Assembly (NCBI GenBank): GCA_003455235.1
Contig: DMRT01000305.1
Span: forward strand, 1 to 7,950
Source of the DNA: Chitinophagaceae bacterium
GTDB lineage: Bacteria > Bacteroidota > Bacteroidia > Chitinophagales > Chitinophagaceae
Direction: 5' to 3'
DNA: 7,950 nucleotides
Shown here: piece by piece, positions 1 through 6,276 of the stretch
How positions within the stretch are numbered: position 1 is the stretch's first letter
Layout: each line of letters begins with the position of its first letter
Notes under the pieces: model-generated
Database searches by the model: none
What the model saw: only the letters and a program-made list of their open reading frames with translations
What the model was told of the DNA's origin: nothing
Made by a program: the position numbers and the translations under genes

Positions 1-899
1 GCCGCATACTAAAAACGAATGAGATCACGCATCTCATCATCGAACACCCGTATTATGGCTGGCTGGCTGTATGGCTGAAATGGTTCACCGGCGTCAGGCT
101 CATCGTGCATTCGCACAACATAGAAGCGCTTCGTTTTAAAAGCGTGAACAAATGGTGGTGGGGCATACTGTGGAATTATGAACGGTTCACACACCGCCAT
201 GCCGATCTCAACTTCTTCATTCACGATGACGACCGCAACTATGCCATCGAACGTTTTAAACTGAACCCGGGTAAATGCATTACCATCACCTACGGCTTTG
301 AACATCCGGCCCCTCCCACGCCTGATGAAAAAGCCGCCAGCCGCCGTATCATTACCCAGGCGCATGGAATTAATGAAACTGAAAAAATTCTGCTTTTCAA
401 CGGAACTTTAAGTTACAAGCCAAACCTGGACGCATTGAACATCATCCTGGAAAAAATAAACCCATTGCTGCTGGTGGCGGAAGGATTCCGGTACAAGATC
501 ATCATCTGCGGCAGCAAGCTTCCGGCCGAATACAATGGTTTATCTCCCTACCAGAACAAGAACATTATTTATGCCGGCTTTGTACCCGACATCAACCCCT
601 ATTTTAAAGGCGCTGACATTTTCCTGAACCCGGTTATTGATGGCGGGGGCATCAAAACCAAACTGGTGGAAGCACTGGGTTATGGTCTTTCTGTGGTAAG
701 CACGCAAAGTGGCGCCACCGGCATACCACCCACGGTGGCGGGCGATAAAATGAAACTGGTAAATAACAGCGACTGGGATTCTTTTGCGGCTTCGGTTATG
801 GCCATAAATACGGCATCCCAAACCCCCATGGACTTTTATAATCATTTTTACTGGGGAAAGATTGCAGAGCGGGCGGCGGAAGCGATCAGCAAGACCTGA
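1..899 (+). CDS. GT4-type glycosyltransferase, 5' truncated
   Basis: The reading frame is open from base 3, so the gene starts before the window; 298 C-terminal residues are visible and the N-terminal part of the GT-B fold is missing. It probably transfers a sugar from a nucleotide donor to a cell-surface glycan on the cytoplasmic side of the membrane. The segment VHSHNIEALR (residues 35-44) fits the end of the acceptor-side domain. FNGTLSYKPNLDAL (132-145) is the typical opening of the second Rossmann domain in GT4 enzymes. DIFLNPV followed by GGGIKTKLVEALGYG (205-228) is the donor-binding region, with Glu223 matching the conserved E of the EX7E-type motif. The GTG at base 105 is not the true start, because the homologous-looking sequence continues upstream of it (HPYYGWLAVWLKW). 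The stop codon abuts that of the convergent methyltransferase gene. Donor and acceptor cannot be told. Confidence 0.88.
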   Translation, partial: RILKTNEITHLIIEHPYYGWLAVWLKWFTGVRLIVHSHNIEALRFKSVNKWWWGILWNYERFTHRHADLNFFIHDDDRNYAIERFKLNPGKCITITYGFEHPAPPTPDEKAASRRIITQAHGINETEKILLFNGTLSYKPNLDALNIILEKINPLLLVAEGFRYKIIICGSKLPAEYNGLSPYQNKNIIYAGFVPDINPYFKGADIFLNPVIDGGGIKTKLVEALGYGLSVVSTQSGATGIPPTVAGDKMKLVNNSDWDSFAASVMAINTASQTPMDFYNHFYWGKIAERAAEAISKT

Positions 900-914
900 T
901 CAATCTATGTTTTT
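884..914. terminator. Weak hairpin across the convergent stop codons
   Basis: GATCAG (884-889) and CTGATC (896-901) form a 6-bp perfect inverted repeat with a 6-base loop, spanning the abutting stop codons of the GT4 and first FkbM genes. A run of five T (910-914) follows on the plus strand, eight bases after the stem, which is farther than in a classical intrinsic terminator. It is the only candidate structure at this junction and may be chance. Confidence 0.22.
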
Positions 915-1634
915 GTAAGCATCCCTGCGGCAGAAAATCGTGTTGATATAGGTATCGGCGTAAACAAAGTATCCCTTCCCGGCAAGAAATTCAATAATAT
1001 CCGTTTTCTTAAACTCCTTGTTTCCTTTCCGGAAGCCGAGTGTTTCGAGGCAAAAAACTTCCGGCCTGTATTTTTCAAAATCAATGGTCCGTAATATTTC
1101 AAGGTCCAGTCCTTCCACATCCACCGATATAAAATTGGGATAAGGTGTAAAATGGCGGCTGATGATTTCATTCACCGGAATTAGCTTCATCCGGATTACC
1201 CGTTCGGACTGATGCCTGCCTATTTCTTCGTTTCCCGTTTCCGCCCAGAAATCAGCTTCTTCTTTGGAAAAAGTATTCAACCCGTGGAATTGCGCTGGAA
1301 ATACATAAAAATCAGCTTCCCGCCTGTCGTCGAAAGCAATGCCGGCATTGATGCATACATCTCCGCTTCTCTTTTCCCTGAGTTTTTTATACATAACAGG
1401 ATTGGGTTCCATACACACACCCCGGCTTCCCCTGGTATACAACCGGTAGGTGTTGCTCAGCGATACCGGGTCATTGGCCCCGATATCAAGATAGCTGGGA
1501 TGGGGTATTTTAAGACGCTGGAATAAATCACTAATAATTATATCTTCGCCACTTTGTGAAAAGCTTCTCCTGGCATAAGGAAAAAAGATATGCACGAGTT
1601 GTTTTTTCAATTTACCCATAACAGGATTTGCCAT
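900..1634 (-). CDS. FkbM family SAM-dependent methyltransferase (first copy)
   Basis: This 244-residue protein is likely an S-adenosylmethionine-dependent O-methyltransferase of the FkbM family, which commonly methylates hydroxyls of sugars or polyketides. SQSGEDIIISDLF (residues 26-38) is the opening typical of one FkbM subgroup. YLDIGANDP (48-56) is the SAM-binding motif I, EPNP (76-79) is the acidic end of beta strand 2, and SVDVEGLDLEIL (170-181) is the FkbM hallmark motif. Length is normal for the family. I chose the ATG at 1634. A GTG at 1676 would add 14 residues (MLFLYLRNAAKDHH) that look non-conserved, and an ATG at 1619 is a shorter option. The gene is divergent from the second FkbM gene and convergent with the upstream glycosyltransferase. 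Its place among glycosyltransferases suggests that it caps or decorates a surface glycan. The substrate is unknown. Confidence 0.88.
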   Translation of the reverse strand: MANPVMGKLKKQLVHIFFPYARRSFSQSGEDIIISDLFQRLKIPHPSYLDIGANDPVSLSNTYRLYTRGSRGVCMEPNPVMYKKLREKRSGDVCINAGIAFDDRREADFYVFPAQFHGLNTFSKEEADFWAETGNEEIGRHQSERVIRMKLIPVNEIISRHFTPYPNFISVDVEGLDLEILRTIDFEKYRPEVFCLETLGFRKGNKEFKKTDIIEFLAGKGYFVYADTYINTIFCRRDAYKNID

Positions 1635-1726
1635 ATGATGATCTTTTGCAGCGTTGCGAAGATACAGAAACAACACCTACACCGTCATGAAACCACATGG
1701 ACAATATGGCGGACTAAAAAATAACG
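1635..1726. promoter_or_regulatory. Divergent intergenic region between the two FkbM genes
   Basis: These 92 bases should hold promoters for both methyltransferase genes. On the minus strand, TATCTTCG (1664 to 1657) is one base off the Bacteroidota -7 box TAnnTTTG. It would give a leader of about 16 bases to the ATG at 1634, but no TTG lies at the expected spacing. On the plus strand I found no convincing -7 box. The A-rich stretch before the ATG at 1727 (ctaaaaaataacg) may help ribosome binding in place of a Shine-Dalgarno sequence. Confidence 0.3.
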
Positions 1727-2635
1727 ATGATGAGAAAACTGATCAGGAATTTTTTAAACCGGTATGGATATGATATTGTGAAAACAGGCATTCCTTATAT
1801 CCCCCCGGTAAAGGGAGAAGGAACAGTGAAAGTGGGAAAATTTCCGGTCATTATGCCCGGCAATAACGTACAGCTGGCCAACTACCAGATCTACCCGGAC
1901 CTGAACAGCCAGTTCGGAAGATTGGCAGCATCTATTTTCCGGAAGTACCCGGGTATGACGGTAATTGATGTGGGGGCCAATGTAGGCGACACGATCGCCG
2001 TAGTAAAATCGGCCGTCGATGTACCGGTGATCGGTATTGAGGGAGATGCAACATCCTTTGCATACCTGCAAAAAAATACCGGGCAGTTCAGCCATGTATC
2101 TGTTGTAAAAACATTCCTGGGCGAACGGTCGCAGCAGGCAACGGTAAATATGGATAAGTCGGGCTGGAACAACACCATTATTCCGGACGCCAAAGGGAAT
2201 GAGCAGATAACGCTGAAGTCACTGGATGATGTGATCACGGAAGGAGGGTTCAACAATGCAGAAATAAAATTACTGAAAGTGGATGTGGAAGGATTTGACA
2301 CCATCGTTCTGCGGGGCGCATCCCGGATCATTGAAAAACACAAGCCTGTTCTTTTCTTTGAATACAACCGGGAAAATATGATTGCCATCAATGAAGACGG
2401 GCTTTCAACAGTGCTGTCTTATGAAACCATGGGATACCGCAAGATTGCTTTCTTCGATCACAAAGGAACACTGGTACTTTCCACCGATATACAGAATACG
2501 GAAGTTGTCACCGGCATGCATGAATACATCTCATCAAAGAAAAACCTGATGGGCTATTACGACATCTGTATCTTTCATGAAAACGATACAATCATTGCCG
2601 AAGAATTCCTGCGTACAGAAAAGAGTTTTTTATAA
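1727..2635 (+). CDS. FkbM family SAM-dependent methyltransferase (second copy)
   Basis: This 302-residue protein is likely a second sugar or glycan O-methyltransferase of the FkbM family. VIDVGANVGDT (residues 79-89) is the glycine-rich SAM-binding motif I. GIEGD (103-107) carries the acidic residue expected to bind the SAM ribose. LKVDVEGFD (183-191) is the FkbM signature, and VLFFEYN (208-214) follows as the next core strand. It differs from its neighbour in lacking the SQSGED opening and in having a longer N-terminal lead (about 75 residues before motif I) and a longer C-terminal tail, so it is not a recent tandem duplicate. Two ATG codons in a row (1727 and 1730) make the exact start uncertain by one residue. 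No Shine-Dalgarno sequence is visible. Its 3' end overlaps the convergent GT9-like gene by 6 bases. The substrate is unknown. Confidence 0.9.
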   Translation: MMRKLIRNFLNRYGYDIVKTGIPYIPPVKGEGTVKVGKFPVIMPGNNVQLANYQIYPDLNSQFGRLAASIFRKYPGMTVIDVGANVGDTIAVVKSAVDVPVIGIEGDATSFAYLQKNTGQFSHVSVVKTFLGERSQQATVNMDKSGWNNTIIPDAKGNEQITLKSLDDVITEGGFNNAEIKLLKVDVEGFDTIVLRGASRIIEKHKPVLFFEYNRENMIAINEDGLSTVLSYETMGYRKIAFFDHKGTLVLSTDIQNTEVVTGMHEYISSKKNLMGYYDICIFHENDTIIAEEFLRTEKSFL

Positions 2636-3508
2636 CCCGTTAAAAAGACGGTTCACCACTTTTTCAAACTGGGGTTGGTAACAAAATTCATATGCCTCCT
2701 TCCCTTCCGGTATTACATTCGGACATTCAAAATACACTTCCAGCGCCCTGCGTACTTTCAATGCCTCGGCCACAGCAAAGGGAAACGACTGGTTGCCGAT
2801 AAAGAATTTACTACCCGCCACCACCCGGGCAAATTCAAGGAAATTACTCACCGGAACATATCTTAATGAAGGCAGTTGCTTTTTCATATCCTCGTACTCT
2901 TCCTTCAGACCAACAAAAGAAAGATTGGGATATTTACAGAAGAAGGCATACGAGATGCCCGGGGCCCGGTACCGGAAACTACGGGCAATCACAATTTCGT
3001 TTGAATACCTAACATCCGGTTCCACCTGCAGCCAGGCTTTGCCCAGGTCGGCCGTAACACCGTATGTCTGAAAATACCAGCGGCAGATATGTCCCTTGTT
3101 ATAATCAAACGGGTATTTACGGAAATAATCCAGGTCATAATCGATGCGCTGGTCTTGCAGTACATCGCAAACAGCAAAACCAGGTTGCGCCAATAATAAG
3201 GGCGCCAGCATCTCCACACTTTTCTCGGTCAGTATCTTATCCTTGTTCCCATGTTTCATCCCTTTTTTGTACAGGGATTTCTGGTTAATCTGTAAATGCA
3301 GATGGATCTTCCGCCCCTGCGCCAATGCCTGCATGGCAGGAATGGCATACACAATATCGCCGATGAGTCCGAAATGCTTGAAGTGAACGGCATCAGCATC
3401 CAACGCCGGGTAAAGATCAGGCGGAATTACTTTGGAAAGAGCCTTACTATAAATTCTTTTGTAACCCGTTTTGAAAATAGCGATGTAAACCCGCTGGAAT
3501 ATATTCAT
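2630..3508 (-). CDS. GT9-like glycosyltransferase (divergent heptosyltransferase relative)
   Basis: This 292-residue protein looks like a shortened, divergent member of the GT9 (ADP-heptose:LPS heptosyltransferase) fold group. FKHFGLIGDIVYAIPAMQAL (residues 43-62) matches the N-terminal G-D-x(5)-P-x(4)-L pattern of GT9 enzymes. Near the C terminus, FIGNQSFPFAVAEAL (236-250) followed by LEVYFECPNVIPEG (256-269) takes the place of the usual D-S/T-G-x-x-H-x-A donor-binding loop and the following Pro-rich strand. The canonical His of that loop is missing. Typical GT9 enzymes are about 320 to 360 residues, so this one is small. The ATG at 3508 is the first in frame and sits about 19 bases after a predicted transcription start. 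The cluster context supports glycan assembly, but the donor sugar, and even transferase activity, are inferred rather than shown. Confidence 0.7.
   Translation of the reverse strand: MNIFQRVYIAIFKTGYKRIYSKALSKVIPPDLYPALDADAVHFKHFGLIGDIVYAIPAMQALAQGRKIHLHLQINQKSLYKKGMKHGNKDKILTEKSVEMLAPLLLAQPGFAVCDVLQDQRIDYDLDYFRKYPFDYNKGHICRWYFQTYGVTADLGKAWLQVEPDVRYSNEIVIARSFRYRAPGISYAFFCKYPNLSFVGLKEEYEDMKKQLPSLRYVPVSNFLEFARVVAGSKFFIGNQSFPFAVAEALKVRRALEVYFECPNVIPEGKEAYEFCYQPQFEKVVNRLFNGL
2634..2662 (+). terminator. Weak hairpin plus T-run after the second FkbM gene
   Basis: CCGT (2637-2640) pairs with ACGG (2648-2651) around a 7-base A-rich loop; AA/TT pairs extend it past a bulged C. Five T follow at 2658-2662. 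It lies in the start of the overlap zone, within the 3' end of the opposing GT9-like reading frame. The stem is short and could be chance. Confidence 0.18.
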
Positions 3509-3533
3509 GGATGAAGCTGCGTTTTGCCGCGGT

Positions 3534-3541
3534 CAAAATTA
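3534..3541 (-). promoter_or_regulatory. -7 promoter box for the GT9-like gene
   Basis: Read on the minus strand the bases are TAATTTTG, a perfect match to the Bacteroidota TAnnTTTG -7 box. Transcription would start near 3527, giving a leader of about 19 bases to the ATG at 3508. I did not find a TTG at the usual 17 to 23 base spacing upstream, so the -33 element is weak or absent. Confidence 0.45.
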
Positions 3542-3602
3542 ATCGATTTTGGAGAAGTATCGGCAGGGATTGAAACAGCGTCAGCTTTTAAACGAAATAA
3601 CG

Positions 3603-3610
3603 TTACTTTG
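3603..3610 (+). promoter_or_regulatory. Candidate -7 box for the acyltransferase-epimerase-GT2 operon
   Basis: TTACTTTG differs from TAnnTTTG at one position. Its spacing is right: a start near 3617 would leave about 19 bases to the ATG at 3636, the same leader length as predicted for the divergent gene. No TTG lies at the expected -33 distance. If it is real, it also argues that the in-frame stretch before 3636 is untranslated. Confidence 0.3.
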
Positions 3611-3635
3611 CCCAGAATCAACAGCATTCTATTCA

Positions 3636-4229
3636 ATGACCCGGATGATCAACCTGGTTTTGTACAAACTGTTCAAATACCCTCTCTACAAAATGAGGCT
3701 GGGAAAGATCGGCCCGTCCAGCCGCCTCATCCAGGCTACACTGGATGGGCATGAACGTATTTTCATCGGCACCAAAGTGTATATCAATACCGGCGGATGG
3801 CTGGCCTGCGTACCGCTTACCGGCAACAACGAAGCCCGCCTCAGCATCGGCGATGGCTGCTATATCGGCCGCTACTGCCACATTTATGCAACTTCAAAAA
3901 TAGAGATCGGGCAAAAAGTACTGATGGCCGACAAAGTATACATCAGCGATAACCTGCACAGTTACGAAAATATAACCATGCCCGTGATCGATCAGCCCAT
4001 CAAACAGACTGAATCCGTAATCATCGGCGACGGCGCCTGGCTCGGTGAAAACGTGTGCATCATCGGCGCCAGCGTGGGAAAGAACAGCGTGATCGGCGCC
4101 AACTCGGTGGTGACCAGAAACATACCCGACCATTGTGTGGCCATCGGCTCGCCCGCTGTCATCATCAAACGGTATAATGCAGCCACCGGCCAATGGCAGA
4201 AAACAGATAAGGATGGACAATTCATCTGA
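3636..4229 (+). CDS. Left-handed beta-helix (hexapeptide repeat) O-acyltransferase
   Basis: This 197-residue protein is likely an acyl-CoA-dependent (probably acetyl-CoA) O-acetyltransferase of the WcaF/WbbJ/maltose acetyltransferase type that decorates sugars of a surface polysaccharide. Hexapeptide turns run from about residue 42 to 175, for example IGDGCYIGRYCHI (71-83), IGQKVLMADKVYI (91-103), IGDGAWLGENVCI (130-142) and IGANSVVTRNI (153-163). They form the coils of the trimeric beta-helix. His108 in SDNLHSY is the likely catalytic base, and the closing VAIGSPAVIIKRY (168-180) is typical of the family. The ATG at 3636 is preferred. An in-frame TTG at 3549 would add 29 residues with no family resemblance and would start before the candidate promoter. 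It is the first gene of a three-gene operon, with the epimerase starting 10 bases after its stop. The acceptor sugar is unknown. Confidence 0.88.
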   Translation: MTRMINLVLYKLFKYPLYKMRLGKIGPSSRLIQATLDGHERIFIGTKVYINTGGWLACVPLTGNNEARLSIGDGCYIGRYCHIYATSKIEIGQKVLMADKVYISDNLHSYENITMPVIDQPIKQTESVIIGDGAWLGENVCIIGASVGKNSVIGANSVVTRNIPDHCVAIGSPAVIIKRYNAATGQWQKTDKDGQFI

Positions 4230-4239
4230 AACGAACAAC

Positions 4240-5382
4240 ATGAACAAACTAAATGTACTGATATCAGGTGGCGCAGGTTTCATTGGCTCAAACCTGGCGC
4301 TGCAGCTGCTGCAGCGCGGGCATAAAGTAACTGTACTCGACAATCTATCCGAACAGATACATGGCGTCAACCCGGAATCTTCCTCTCCCCTTTTTCTCAG
4401 CATCAAAAACAATGTAACATTCATCAAAGGAACTGTTACGGCTGCTGACGACTGGAACAAAGCCATCGCCGGAAACGACGTGATTGTTCACCTCGCTGCT
4501 GAAACAGGCACCGGCCAGTCGATGTACCAGATAAAAAAATACAGCGACGTAAACATCGGCGGCACCGCCCTGATGCTGGATATACTTGCGAATACCAAAA
4601 CTGCAGTTAAGAAAGTGGTAGTAGCATCATCCCGTGCCATTTATGGTGAAGGAAAATACCTGTCGGAAGAACTGGGCCCCGTGTATCCCGGTCACCGCCT
4701 CGCTAAAGATATGGATGCAGGCAATTTTGAAGTAACCTGGCCGGGTGCCGCTAAACCCCTGCAACTGGTGGCCACCGACGAAGAATCGAAGATCCATCCG
4801 TCTTCAGTTTACGGCATCACCAAGCAAAACCAGGAACAGATGGTGATGACGGTTTGTCCATCGATCGGCATTGCCCCGGTGGCATTCCGCTACCAGAACG
4901 TGTATGGGCCCGGGCAATCATTAAGCAATCCGTATACGGGCATCCTGTCTATCTTCTCCACCCTTATAAAAAACAACAAGCCCATCAACATATTTGAAGA
5001 CGGAAAAGAAAGCCGCGACTTTGTATACATCGATGATGTGGTGAGAGCCACCTGCCTGGGCATTGAAAAAGAAGAAGCAAACGGACAGGTATTTAATGTT
5101 GGATCCGGAAAAGCCATCCCGGTTTCGGAAGTGGTGGCCCTGCTGCTGAAGTATTATGCCACAGAGGTTCCCGTGCAGGTATCAGGCAATTACCGGCTGG
5201 GCGATATCCGGCACAACTATGCCGATACGGATAAAATCAAACGCCTGCTCGGTTTCACTGCTGACGTTGATTTTACATCCGGACTTAAACGATTTACGGA
5301 ATGGGTGAATGAACAGGAGGTACAGCAAAGCCGGTATGAAGATTCCATCACCGAAATGAGATCAAAAGGTTTATTGAAATAA
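4240..5382 (+). CDS. NAD-dependent sugar epimerase, dTDP-L-rhamnose 4-epimerase-like
   Basis: This 380-residue extended short-chain dehydrogenase acts on a nucleotide sugar in the cytoplasm. SGGAGFIGS (residues 9-17) is the GxxGxxG NAD-binding motif, Asp34 in VLDNL fits the ribose-binding acid, and HLAAETGTGQSMY (84-96) follows. VASSRAIYGEG (128-138) carries the catalytic Ser, and Tyr191 to Lys195 (YGITK) form the YxxxK pair. RYQNVYGPGQSL with NPYTGILSIFS (217-240) and EDGKESRDFVYIDDV (253-267) close the substrate site. The GTGQSMY and NPYTGILSIFS segments recall the dTDP-L-rhamnose 4-epimerase group, which makes dTDP-6-deoxy-L-talose. A plainer UDP-sugar 4-epimerase role remains possible. 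The ATG at 4240 puts the glycine motif at the usual distance; the ATG at 4213 would overlap the upstream gene. It is the middle gene of the operon. Confidence 0.85.
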   Translation: MNKLNVLISGGAGFIGSNLALQLLQRGHKVTVLDNLSEQIHGVNPESSSPLFLSIKNNVTFIKGTVTAADDWNKAIAGNDVIVHLAAETGTGQSMYQIKKYSDVNIGGTALMLDILANTKTAVKKVVVASSRAIYGEGKYLSEELGPVYPGHRLAKDMDAGNFEVTWPGAAKPLQLVATDEESKIHPSSVYGITKQNQEQMVMTVCPSIGIAPVAFRYQNVYGPGQSLSNPYTGILSIFSTLIKNNKPINIFEDGKESRDFVYIDDVVRATCLGIEKEEANGQVFNVGSGKAIPVSEVVALLLKYYATEVPVQVSGNYRLGDIRHNYADTDKIKRLLGFTADVDFTSGLKRFTEWVNEQEVQQSRYEDSITEMRSKGLLK

Positions 5383-5387
5383 ACGCT

Positions 5388-6275
5388 ATGGGAAAGATCG
5401 GCCTGGTTACGGTATTGTTCAAAAGCGATGAGGTGTTGCCCGGCTTTTTTGCAAGCGTATCCAAACAAAAATACAGCAACTACATTCTCTACCTCATCGA
5501 TAATTCTCCCAATCCTGTTTCCGACAGCATTATTGAACAGTGTGCGTCGCAGTACCCGGTTACCCAATGGAAGCACCTGAAAAGTCCGGGTAATATCGGC
5601 GTGGCCGAAGGAAACAATATCGGCATACGCAATGCGCTGGCCGACGGTTGCGGCTACGTACTGCTGCTGAACAACGACATTGAACTGGAACAGGATTTTG
5701 TTTTCGGCCATATGGTTTCTTTATGCGAAACCAACGGCGAAAAAATCATCGTACCCAAAATATTTTATTTCGATACCCGTAAGCTATGGATGGCCGGCGG
5801 CTACATGAACAAATGGCGGGCGCTGGGCATTCATTACGGCGATGGAAAAGCGGATGCACCAGAATACAATGTGGCGAAATACATTACCTATGCCCCTACC
5901 TGTTTTATGCTGATTGAAAGCAGCGTGTTTGAAACTACCGGCATGATGGATGCAAAATACTTTGCGTATTACGACGATACGGATTTTGTTTTCCGGGCGC
6001 TGAAGCAGGGGTATAAAATGTATTACGAACCTTCGCTTACCGTGCTGCACAAGGTTTCTTCGTCCAGCAGCGGAGACTCCACGTTTTATGTTTATTATTC
6101 CAACCGCAACAAGATCTATTTCAGCCGGAAGAATCTGCGGGGGCTGGTAAAATATTTTGCGATTGCATACACCCTGTTTACCCGGGTATTTTATTACCTG
6201 CGCTTTGATGCGGTACAACGGAAAAAACTGGTGCAGGGATTGAAAGATGGATTCAGCATTCCCCTGGCTGATTAG
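5388..6275 (+). CDS. GT2 family glycosyltransferase (rhamnosyltransferase-like)
   Basis: This 295-residue protein has a GT-A fold and is likely to transfer an activated sugar onto a lipid-linked glycan at the inner face of the membrane. VTVLFKSDEVLPGFFASV (residues 7-24) is the nucleotide-binding opening, and LIDNSPNP (36-43) follows. GNIGVAEGNNIGI (68-80) and LLLNNDIEL (92-100) give the DxD-like metal site around Asp97. YAPTCFMLIESSVFETTG (168-185) and YYDDTDFVFRA (194-204) form the acceptor side with the acidic catalytic motif. HKVSSSSSG (221-229) is a common closing element in rhamnosyl-type GT2 enzymes. A hydrophobic aromatic stretch at about 252-271 may anchor it to the membrane. It begins 5 bases after the epimerase stop, so it is probably co-translated and may use that enzyme's product. 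Length is normal. The exact donor is inferred. Confidence 0.88.
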   Translation: MGKIGLVTVLFKSDEVLPGFFASVSKQKYSNYILYLIDNSPNPVSDSIIEQCASQYPVTQWKHLKSPGNIGVAEGNNIGIRNALADGCGYVLLLNNDIELEQDFVFGHMVSLCETNGEKIIVPKIFYFDTRKLWMAGGYMNKWRALGIHYGDGKADAPEYNVAKYITYAPTCFMLIESSVFETTGMMDAKYFAYYDDTDFVFRALKQGYKMYYEPSLTVLHKVSSSSSGDSTFYVYYSNRNKIYFSRKNLRGLVKYFAIAYTLFTRVFYYLRFDAVQRKKLVQGLKDGFSIPLAD

Positions 6276-6276
6276 C

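Noticed and set aside
1635..1676. GTG start at 1676 for the first FkbM gene
   Set aside because: The added 14 residues do not look conserved, and they would place the start upstream of the only candidate -7 box.
1754..2391. Two long minus-strand open frames inside the second FkbM gene
   Set aside because: They are antisense to a gene with clear SAM-binding and FkbM motifs, and their translations show no recognisable domain.
3549..3635. In-frame N-terminal extension of the acyltransferase from a TTG at 3549
   Set aside because: The 29 extra residues show no family resemblance, and the stretch contains a candidate promoter box with good spacing to the ATG at 3636.
4135..4239. In-frame extension of the epimerase back into the acyltransferase gene, including an ATG at 4213
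   Set aside because: The ATG at 4240 gives the normal short distance to the GGAGFIG motif; the extension only re-reads the acyltransferase 3' end in another frame.
6043..6075. Run of serines (HKVSSSSSG) in the GT2 protein as a possible low-complexity insertion
   Set aside because: HKVSxSSG-type segments are normal in rhamnosyl-type GT2 enzymes, and the length of the protein is ordinary.
5784..6218. A 144-codon minus-strand open frame inside the GT2 gene
   Set aside because: Antisense shadow of a gene with full GT2 motifs; no domain is recognisable in the translation.
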